Below, piece by piece: positions 1-5,288 of a stretch of DNA of 11,332 bases. The translations under genes and the position numbers were made by a program. Position 1 is the first letter of the stretch; each line of letters opens with the position of its first letter. The notes below the pieces were generated by a model. That model was not told the DNA's origin and searched no databases. It worked only from the letters and a program-made list of their open reading frames with translations. This DNA comes from Actinomycetota bacterium (lineage in GTDB: Bacteria; Actinomycetota; Humimicrobiia; Humimicrobiales; Humimicrobiaceae). The stretch is from the NCBI GenBank assembly GCA_028695395.1, contig JAQVJB010000049.1:1-11332 (forward strand), written 5' to 3'.

Positions 1-104
1 ATTAACTTTTTATAATAACCAGACGATTATAACTTATTTGGCAATTTGGTAAAAATTCAGCAATTTCCCAATATGCAATTAAAGAAATGTTTTATCATGC
101 AAAA

Positions 105-968
105 TCAGATAAGCAAATACTTTTCAGACATCTTCCTGATAAATGCATATCCTTCTTTTGCAAGAGATTCTGCACTTGGAGCCAGCTTTCTCCAGACAGC
201 TGTCAGAGAGGCAATATCGATTGAATCATCCACAAAACTTTCAATAGCTATTACCTTGTCGTAACCGATATCCTTTAAACCCTTGAAAACATCATCCCAG
301 GGAATATGGCCGGTGCCAGGGGTTCCTCTATCGTTTTCATTTACATGGAAATGTATAGTTCTTCCTTTTGCGGAGACTATTGATTTATATAAATCTTTCT
401 CTTCAATATTCATATGATATGTATCCAGCAATAATCCTGTATTTGGCTCATCAATAGCATCAAGCATTCTCAACAAACCCTCAACGGTATTTACCATATA
501 AGTCTCGTAACGGTTTGCTGTTTCAAGACCAAGCGAAACACCGTACTGACTGGCATATTCAGCAACTTCCTTGATGCCTTCGACAGCATATCCGAATTCT
601 TCTTCTGTAGGGCTCTTCCCTGTAAAAACACCCCCGGTTGTATAAATCAATCCATGGTAGATTTCAATACCTAACTCATATGCTTTTCTCACAAGTTCTT
701 TCATATATTTAATAGCTTCGGTTCTTTTTTCTTTATCAGGGGAAACAAGTTCTTTTGTTTTTGGAAGTGATCCGCCTCCTGTTAAAACAAGCCCTAATTT
801 TTCAGCCCTTTTTCTAAGAGTTTTTGCAAATACAAGTTCGGTATTTCTAAGATTTACATCCATCGAATCGAAACCGATTTCCTTAACATAGTCAAGCACT
901 GAAAGATTCTGTTCTGTTATTTTGCTGGTAAATACATGCTGGTGTATGCCTATTTTTACTTTTCCCAT
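105..968 (-). CDS. Ketose 3-epimerase-like sugar epimerase (D-tagatose/D-allulose 3-epimerase family, TIM barrel)
   Basis: This 287-residue protein is a xylose-isomerase-like TIM barrel. The family epimerises free ketoses at C3 through an enediolate, using a divalent metal and two glutamates. From memory of the Agrobacterium D-psicose 3-epimerase, all key residues are present with a one-residue offset: metal ligands E149, D182, H208 and E243 (E149 and E243 also catalytic), and substrate contacts E155, H185 and R214. Visible motifs are LETANRYE (148-155), LDTYHMNIEE (181-190), HFHVNENDRG (206-215) and GTGHIPW (218-224). A C-terminal VWRKLAP segment also matches the family. Length is typical. 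The start has AAGGG 5 nt upstream. It is the last gene of a minus-strand set behind the VOC gene, after a 133-nt gap with no convincing promoter of its own. It stops at TGA. The fold and 3-epimerase-type active site are well supported. The substrate is unknown, and related enzymes act on L-ribulose, tagatose, allulose or inosose-like compounds. Confidence 0.88.
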   Translation of the reverse strand: MGKVKIGIHQHVFTSKITEQNLSVLDYVKEIGFDSMDVNLRNTELVFAKTLRKRAEKLGLVLTGGGSLPKTKELVSPDKEKRTEAIKYMKELVRKAYELGIEIYHGLIYTTGGVFTGKSPTEEEFGYAVEGIKEVAEYASQYGVSLGLETANRYETYMVNTVEGLLRMLDAIDEPNTGLLLDTYHMNIEEKDLYKSIVSAKGRTIHFHVNENDRGTPGTGHIPWDDVFKGLKDIGYDKVIAIESFVDDSIDIASLTAVWRKLAPSAESLAKEGYAFIRKMSEKYLLI

Positions 969-1101
969 CTGTTCCCTTTCAAAATAATATAAGATTTATA
1001 TTCTGTAAAACTAATTAAATATTATTAAAATATATTCACATCTGATTTCTAAAGCTTTTAAATCTATTTAAAAAATCATACTTCCATTTAAATAAAATAA
1101 T

Positions 1102-2052
1102 TTAAGGATGAAGAATCAAGCTATCAGCTGAAAACCTGTCAATTTTTTTATCTGAGATTTCAACTATAAAATTAAGGTGTTTTCTTGTATCGATAAATGA
1201 AAACTCTGATTCATTTAAATATTTTCCTGAATAGATAATTTCTAATCCATTTGACTTAAGATGCTCTAAAGTATGTTTATAATTATCGACTTCCATTTTT
1301 ATATGATGGATTCCTTCTCCGTATTTCATGAGATGTTTTCCAAAAATTGATCCAGGGTATGGCTGAATTAATTTTAATATAGCATTATCCCTGCTACAGA
1401 AAGCAATTTTTGCTTGTAAATCTGAATTATTTTTTTCATTAAAGTCGATTATCTGCCATGGCCCTATTTCTAATTTTTCATATTCTTTTATTTTGTCTTC
1501 AAGATTTTTAACAAGAATACCTACCATTGAGGCTTTTTTAAAGAGCGGTTCAAAATCTTTCTTATCGCAAGGATACCATTTCTCTGGTTCCGGTTTTATA
1601 AAATTACTTGTAACTTCAACAATTTCAGTTATAAAACCTAGCTCTTTCAAAGTATCCATAAAAGTATAAATATTTTTACCCGGCCCCCCTATCTGATGAC
1701 CAGTCTGTATTGCTTTTATATTTTTTGAAAGAAAAAAATCAAGTGAAGTCTTGTAGTCCTGTCCCCCAAGTTTTAAGTGATGGACCGCATATTCGCCATA
1801 GTCGTCATAAAAATCACTAAAAATAGAAGATGTCAGAGGTTCAATGTACTCAAATCTTATATCCGCTATCGGGCATACGGCTACAGTCATTGCATAGTCC
1901 TGTCTTTTTCCATAAACTTCCATTGATTTGACATTATCAGGGCAGAACTTAAGGATATACCATGGTCCGATATTATAAATATCGGTATAGCTTTTTAAAA
2001 CCCTATCAATTTCCCTGCTTATGAAACCGACCTGTATAAGTTTCTCAAACAT
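1102..2052 (-). CDS. Two-domain VOC-family protein (glyoxalase/methylmalonyl-CoA epimerase-like)
   Basis: This 316-residue protein consists of two homologous VOC (vicinal oxygen chelate) units, about residues 1-148 and 172-302. Each half has a GPW motif near its start (29-31 and 197-199). Each then has a xP...SIF segment (EPLTSSIF 71-78, QPYPGSIF 230-237), a YGE..HH.K motif with paired histidines (91-92 and 249-250), and a late glutamate (E143/E146 and E298). These are positions where VOC enzymes bind a divalent metal. The layout resembles the Glyoxalase_4 / methylmalonyl-CoA epimerase branch rather than glyoxalase I. VOC enzymes catalyse epimerisation, isomerisation, lyase or dioxygenase steps on vicinal oxygens, and the reaction here cannot be read from sequence. 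It begins 41 nt after the URO-D gene with AGGA 6 nt before ATG, so it is probably cotranscribed. Family confidence is high and function is unknown. Confidence 0.85.
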   Translation of the reverse strand: MFEKLIQVGFISREIDRVLKSYTDIYNIGPWYILKFCPDNVKSMEVYGKRQDYAMTVAVCPIADIRFEYIEPLTSSIFSDFYDDYGEYAVHHLKLGGQDYKTSLDFFLSKNIKAIQTGHQIGGPGKNIYTFMDTLKELGFITEIVEVTSNFIKPEPEKWYPCDKKDFEPLFKKASMVGILVKNLEDKIKEYEKLEIGPWQIIDFNEKNNSDLQAKIAFCSRDNAILKLIQPYPGSIFGKHLMKYGEGIHHIKMEVDNYKHTLEHLKSNGLEIIYSGKYLNESEFSFIDTRKHLNFIVEISDKKIDRFSADSLILHP

Positions 2053-2093
2053 TTATTTTCCTAATTTATGCTAGTATTAATTTTTTTATTTAT

Positions 2094-3245
2094 CTAATCA
2101 AATTTTATTTTTGATGCAGCTTCATACATTGCAACAAGATTTTCCGGAGGAATGTCTGCCTGTATATTATGGCTTGGTGAGAAAATATATCCTCCTCCTA
2201 CATGCATTATCTCTATAATTTTCTGCGTTTCTTTTTTTACTTCCTCTACCTTTGCATTCGGAAGGAATTTCTGAACATCGATTCCTCCCCAGAAAGTAAC
2301 ATCTTTACCGAATTCTTTTTTAAGTTCTGCCGGATCCATCTCAGGCACGGAATGCTGGAATGGGTGCATTACTTCAAAGCCGACTTCAATCAGTTTTGGA
2401 AGCAGCGGCCTGATATTGCCACAGCAATGAAGTGCTATTTTTGCATCAGTAAGCTTCTTCATCTCTTCTATATATATCTTATGATAAGGCATAATCATTT
2501 CTTCATAAGTCTCAGGAGATATAAACGGGGCAAGCTGCCCGCAAAGGTCATCTGAAATCTTGAACATGCTCAGATACTTTCCTGTAATCCCTATAAAATT
2601 TTTTATTCTCTGAATCTGAATACTGGTTACTTTATCAAGAAGTTTGTGGGCAAAACTTTTATTTATAAAAAGATCCATTAAAAAATCTTCAAAACCTCTT
2701 AAATTCCAGCATCTTTCAAAAATCTGTGCTGAAGTCATATTTCCGATTAATGCATACTCTGTATTAAAGAAATAATCTTCAGTTTTTTCTTTAATACCTT
2801 CTGTCCATCCTTCATCATCCGGATCCAGCCAGTCAAATTTTTCTATATCGGATTCTTCATAGTTTTTTAAGGGAAATTCGGAGATATCATAATAAAGACC
2901 TTTTCCCGAAGGACTGTATTTTATACCCCAGTCATCAAGATAGCTCCCGTCTGGAAAAGAAACCTTTTCTTTGTTTTTTGGTTTTCCAGGTGTAATGCTT
3001 CTTACATCTATATTAAATTTTACAAGAATTTCCTCTGGGGTGTTTACACTCTGGAAGTGTTTTGCCATTAAGTTTGCGCTCTGCACTTCTCTTGAGCCAT
3101 ACAGGTATTCATTTAAATTATTTAAGGCTTTCAGTGTAAGCGTTGAGTTGCTCTGCCCGCCTAAATCCATTGGTACTCTGTAAGTTTCTTTATGGTTTAA
3201 AGCATCATTTACTATTTCTCTTGAAGTTTTTATCTCTTTTGTCAT
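2094..3245 (-). CDS. Uroporphyrinogen decarboxylase (URO-D)/MtaA-like family protein, putative methyltransferase
   Basis: This 383-residue TIM barrel of the URO-D superfamily is more like the MtaA/CmuA methyltransferase side than haem-pathway HemE. Visible family segments are the N-terminal RVPMDLGG (23-30), HCCGNI (273-278), HPFQHSVPEMDP (294-305), FWGGIDVQ (318-325), and GGGYIFSPSHNIQADIPPEN (350-369). In MtaA-type methyl-corrinoid:thiol methyltransferases zinc is held by HxC plus a distal Cys. Here H273 and C275 fit the first two, and H359 appears to stand where the third ligand is expected (my alignment from memory). No corrinoid protein or partner methyltransferase lies in the window, so methyl transfer is inferred. 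A strong SD (AGGAAGG, 3252-3258) sits 6 nt before ATG. The gene leads the minus-strand operon behind the consensus promoter at 3360-3389, with a roughly 108-nt leader. It stops at TAG. Confidence 0.86.
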   Translation of the reverse strand: MTKEIKTSREIVNDALNHKETYRVPMDLGGQSNSTLTLKALNNLNEYLYGSREVQSANLMAKHFQSVNTPEEILVKFNIDVRSITPGKPKNKEKVSFPDGSYLDDWGIKYSPSGKGLYYDISEFPLKNYEESDIEKFDWLDPDDEGWTEGIKEKTEDYFFNTEYALIGNMTSAQIFERCWNLRGFEDFLMDLFINKSFAHKLLDKVTSIQIQRIKNFIGITGKYLSMFKISDDLCGQLAPFISPETYEEMIMPYHKIYIEEMKKLTDAKIALHCCGNIRPLLPKLIEVGFEVMHPFQHSVPEMDPAELKKEFGKDVTFWGGIDVQKFLPNAKVEEVKKETQKIIEIMHVGGGYIFSPSHNIQADIPPENLVAMYEAASKIKFD

Positions 3246-3277
3246 CTATAACCTTCCTGGTATTAGAATTTTTAATA

Positions 3278-3299
3278 CTCTACCTATTAATATATAGAG
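3278..3299. promoter_or_regulatory. Imperfect 22-bp palindrome in the URO-D operon leader
   Basis: CTCTA at 3278-3282 pairs with TAGAG at 3295-3299, and inner TATT/AATA (3285-3292) also pairs. Eighteen of 22 positions are symmetric about 3288/3289. It lies between the predicted transcription start and the SD, so it could be an operator or a leader hairpin. AT richness makes a chance palindrome possible. Confidence 0.35.
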
Positions 3300-3359
3300 G
3301 CAATCAGAACGTTGCGGAAACTTTATAAATATAACATTAACGCACTAACAGACTGCACT

Positions 3360-3389
3360 ATTATAATTTTTTTTAAAATGCTTTGTCAA
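3360..3389 (-). promoter_or_regulatory. Consensus sigma-70-type promoter of the URO-D/VOC/epimerase operon
   Basis: On the minus strand, TTGACA (3389-3384) and TATAAT (3365-3360) both match the consensus perfectly, with an 18-nt spacer. Transcription should start near 3353, leaving a leader of about 108 nt before the URO-D start. A terminator-like hairpin for the upstream ABM gene ends just before it. GCACTA occurs twice on the plus strand (3342-3347 and 3355-3360), the second copy touching the -10 box. Confidence 0.8.
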
Positions 3390-3412
3390 ACTCTTTAGGA
3401 ATATATTTTATG

Positions 3413-3433
3413 AAAAAAACTATCGCACAATAG
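3413..3433 (-). terminator. Weak intrinsic terminator of the ABM gene
   Basis: Read on the minus strand, a short stem CTATT/GATAG (one T-G wobble) with loop GTGC is followed directly by seven T residues (complement of A3413-A3419). The stem is only 5 bp, but the T-run and the position, between the ABM stop codon and the next promoter, are what a terminator should have. Confidence 0.45.
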
Positions 3434-3488
3434 AAATATCTATGCCGGGATTATTATATGCATTAAAAAACAATAAAGAAATTGGCTG

Positions 3489-3791
3489 TTATTCTTTATC
3501 TTTGGTAAACACACCTTTATATTTTATGCTTCTTCTTGGTTCCTGCATCATTTCTTCAACATTATTTTTCCATTTAATATAATGAGGGGTCTCTTTATGT
3601 GCAAGCGCATCTTTTTCAGATCTATAAACTTCTACCAGAAGAAATTTAGTAGTATCATCTGTCTGCTGTATCAAATCAAATCTTATAACCCCGGGTTCTT
3701 TAACACTGCCTGCCACATTTTCTGCTGTTTCTTTCTTGAAAGAATCAATCGCTTCAGGTTTTACATTAATAAAAACATTCACTATAAGCAT
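3489..3791 (-). CDS. LsrG-like antibiotic biosynthesis monooxygenase (ABM)-domain protein
   Basis: This 100-residue protein has the single-domain ferredoxin-like ABM fold. It shows the family pattern of an N-terminal beta strand, then SVKEPGVIRFDLIQ (29-42), FLLVEVYRSEKDALAHKETP (50-69) and HY at 70-71, and MMQEPR (81-86). The spacing and wording resemble E. coli LsrG, the isomerase that processes phosphorylated autoinducer-2, more than the quinol monooxygenase YgiN. No lsrK, lsrF or lsr transporter gene is visible, so AI-2 processing is not claimed. ABM proteins usually act as dimers, without cofactor, on small dicarbonyls, quinols or haem. SD AAGGTG (3799-3804) lies 7 nt before ATG, and a TATAAT box (3829-3834) lies upstream with no good -35. 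A 19-bp palindrome sits between them, and a terminator-like hairpin follows the gene, suggesting a separate, regulated unit. Its next neighbour downstream is the URO-D operon on the same strand. Confidence 0.82.
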   Translation of the reverse strand: MLIVNVFINVKPEAIDSFKKETAENVAGSVKEPGVIRFDLIQQTDDTTKFLLVEVYRSEKDALAHKETPHYIKWKNNVEEMMQEPRRSIKYKGVFTKDKE

Positions 3792-3802
3792 TTGTTTTCA
3801 CC

Positions 3803-3821
3803 TTATTAATGATCTTAATAA
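3803..3821. promoter_or_regulatory. Palindromic operator candidate of the LsrG-like gene
   Basis: A perfect inverted repeat TTATTAA-TGATC-TTAATAA lies between a minus-strand TATAAT box (3829-3834) and the SD of the ABM gene (3799-3804), covering the expected transcription start. This is a typical repressor position. The same bases could also form a weak RNA hairpin partly masking the SD. Confidence 0.4.
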
Positions 3822-3870
3822 TGTTATTATTATATTTTATTTTTTTATGAATAAAAACAATCTAAGCAAT

Positions 3871-3926
3871 TTGCGTCTTAAACAACTTGCTATGATAATT
3901 GCCTCTTAAACAACTTGCTATGATAA
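3871..3926. repeat. 28-bp tandem duplication, two copies
   Basis: Positions 3871-3898 and 3899-3926 are identical except at the fifth base (G3875 versus C3903). Each unit begins TTGCNTCTTAAACAACTTGC and ends TATGATAA. The pair sits in the 239-nt intergenic stretch between the minus-strand ABM gene and the plus-strand tRNA. No third copy was seen elsewhere in the window. Confidence 0.95.
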
Positions 3927-3977
3927 ATATTTTTTTGGAGTTTAAAACCCTAAAGTATTCTTGATAGGATATAAATA

Positions 3978-4006
3978 TTGACAAATCATTCAATAACCAT
4001 TTAAAT
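3978..4006 (+). promoter_or_regulatory. Probable tRNA-Arg promoter
   Basis: TTGACA (3978-3983) is followed after 17 nt by TTAAAT (4001-4006), a 4/6 match to the -10 consensus. Transcription would begin near 4013, 18 nt before the mature tRNA 5' end. The -35 is perfect and the -10 is weak. Confidence 0.5.
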
Positions 4007-4030
4007 AAATTATCGTCTGATTAACCTTGT

Positions 4031-4107
4031 GTCCTTGTAGCTCAGATGGATAGAGCACAGGTTTCCTAAACCTGGTGTCGGCAGTTCGAATCTGCCCAAG
4101 GACACCA
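4031..4107 (+). tRNA. tRNA-Arg (anticodon CCU)
   Basis: A complete 77-nt cloverleaf can be drawn. The acceptor is GTCCTTG pairing with CAAGGAC, and the D-stem is GCTC/GAGC. The anticodon stem is CAGGT/ACCTG around loop TTCCTAA, giving anticodon CCT, which reads AGG (Arg). The variable loop is 5 nt. The T-stem is GGCAG/CTGCC around TTCGAAT. The discriminator is A, and the CCA end is encoded (4105-4107). All stems pair perfectly. A TTGACA-containing promoter lies upstream. The minus-strand comB-like gene ends 18 nt downstream. Confidence 0.97.
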
Positions 4108-4125
4108 CTTAGTATTAAGATTTAA

Positions 4126-4992
4126 TTAAAATCGTTCAAGAAGCAGTAACTTTTCAAATGAATGATTCTCTTTTGAAGATTCAAATGAATCATAAATATC
4201 CCTATGGTTTTCAGAATATAATTGCCTTTGATTTTTCCTGAGGTCCAGTATTTTTAAATTAGATACTAAATCATAAACATCCAGCCTTGCTGAGAATATT
4301 AAATCTTCGTAATAACCCATTTCTTTTAACCTTTCAATATTCTCAAATTTTTCAAAAGCTTCCCGTATTCCGATATTACTATTTGATTTAACAACATCAA
4401 GAGCAATCCTGGCTGAATCACTTAGGTCCAAATCAATAATTTTCATTAAATACTTTATTGCCATTCCTGCTGTATAAACATCCTCATAAGTTACTTTTCC
4501 TTTTGTCCCTGAGCAAACAAAAAATATATTTTTATCTTCACTGACTGCTAAATCGGAAATAATTTTTAAAGAATATCCCAGATTAAGTAAAGAAATCGCA
4601 AAAACATGTTCAGCCTCTACAAGCTTAAAAAAGGAAACTGTTCCATTTGTAGATTTGAATATTATTTTTTTATCCTTTAGGTCGATTTTTGAAAACTCTG
4701 ATGGAAAATTGCCATAATCAAATCCTTCAGGAACAAAACCATTTTCTTCACCGCACAGAAGATAACCACTTAATATTTCTTTAAGCTGGAAAGCTTCATC
4801 TTTTTCTTTCGACAAAATAATCCTGCTGCATTTCGAACTAAACATAGTTGTAATAGAAGATGTTGCAGTAATAGTATCTATCACAGCACAAATTGAATTT
4901 TGTATTGTGCTTTTATATATTTCAGCATCAAAACTATTTGCAAGAGCTACATCTACTTTTATTCCTTTTTTTGTCAATTCCCCATTCACCAC
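4126..4992 (-). CDS. comB: ComB-like 2-phosphosulfolactate phosphatase family protein
   Basis: The ComB family hydrolyses 2-phosphosulfolactate to sulfolactate, a step in coenzyme M synthesis in methanogens. Many bacteria without coenzyme M also carry it. Family blocks are visible in order: VIDTITATSSI (37-47), LCGEENG (79-85), GFDYGNFPSEF (90-100), STNGT (114-118), CSGTKGKVTYEDVYTAG (160-176), and a closing GYYEDLIFSARLDVYDLV (226-243). The first block is usually D.LRAT in family members I recall, and here the Arg is Thr43. A polar tail of about 35 residues follows the normal end. The start is uncertain. The longest frame begins at GTG (4990-4992) without a good SD, while TTG at 4975-4977 has GGTG 9 nt upstream and lies nearer the usual IKVDVAL start. 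No other coenzyme M gene is in the window. The family is fairly sure and the substrate is less sure. Confidence 0.82.
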   Translation of the reverse strand: MVNGELTKKGIKVDVALANSFDAEIYKSTIQNSICAVIDTITATSSITTMFSSKCSRIILSKEKDEAFQLKEILSGYLLCGEENGFVPEGFDYGNFPSEFSKIDLKDKKIIFKSTNGTVSFFKLVEAEHVFAISLLNLGYSLKIISDLAVSEDKNIFFVCSGTKGKVTYEDVYTAGMAIKYLMKIIDLDLSDSARIALDVVKSNSNIGIREAFEKFENIERLKEMGYYEDLIFSARLDVYDLVSNLKILDLRKNQRQLYSENHRDIYDSFESSKENHSFEKLLLLERF

Positions 4993-5288
4993 TCTAAATA
5001 TTAAAAAATCATTTATTATTTTGCTATCCAGGTTTCAATTCCGTAAACAGCTACAGAATTTAAAACTGACAAACAAACATCTTAGAGAAAACAAGAATAT
5101 AAAGCAAATACAATTGCTTAGATTAAGATATTATTTTTAATACGCATCTTATAATATTACTAAATATTTTAAAATTTTGATTATTTATAAAAATTATTGT
5201 TTAATTTATAACCTGAAATATGATAATTAGTAATTAATCTAGCTTGAATTTTCTTAATTTTATTACCAAAAATACTGATTGATTAAAA
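4993..5288. other. Divergent intergenic region between comB-like and ABC-F genes
   Basis: These 296 nt are very AT-rich. I found no RNA gene, riboswitch motif or convincing leader peptide. The only promoter I would defend is the plus-strand pair at 5197-5224. A lone TATAAT at 5150-5155 has no usable -35. For comB on the minus strand no clear promoter was found. Open frames here (for example plus 4907-5140) are overlaps with no SD or family features. Confidence 0.6.
5197..5224 (+). promoter_or_regulatory. Possible ABC-F gene promoter
   Basis: TTGTTT (5197-5202) and TATGAT (5219-5224, 5/6 match) are separated by 16 nt. The expected transcription start is near 5231, giving a leader of about 58 nt. 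The AT-rich background weakens the call. Confidence 0.4.

Noticed and set aside
1..104. Possible terminator or promoter (TATAAT at 11-16) after the epimerase gene
   Set aside because: The only stem (AAATT/AATTT) is all A-T, 5 bp, with a poor T-run. The TATAAT has no -35 within the window and no gene downstream on that strand.
46..264. Plus-strand open frame over the end of the epimerase gene
   Set aside because: It is antisense to a well-supported gene, has no SD and no family features.
969..1101. Separate promoter or hairpin for the epimerase gene
   Set aside because: AAAGCTTT with GATTT/AAATC flanks is an interrupted stem without a T-run. The TTTACA-17-TATTTT pair would start transcription at the SD itself.
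2202..2555. Long plus-strand open frame inside the URO-D gene
   Set aside because: It is antisense to conserved URO-D motifs and has no SD.
3246..3353. Cobalamin or other riboswitch in the URO-D leader
   Set aside because: The leader is about 108 nt, AT-rich, and I see no B12-box-like or other known aptamer core.
3871..3926. CRISPR array
   Set aside because: The two units abut with no spacer, and no cas genes are present.
3871..3930. TATGAT in each 28-bp repeat as a promoter -10
   Set aside because: No acceptable -35 at 16-18 nt upstream of either copy; TTGCGT is only 14 nt away.
4031..4107. tRNA gene as an integration site of a mobile element
   Set aside because: No integrase gene and no repeated copy of the tRNA 3' end is seen in the window.
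4119..4133. tRNA/comB terminator (GATTT-AATTA-AAATC)
   Set aside because: All but the outer pair is A-T, and no T-run follows on either strand.
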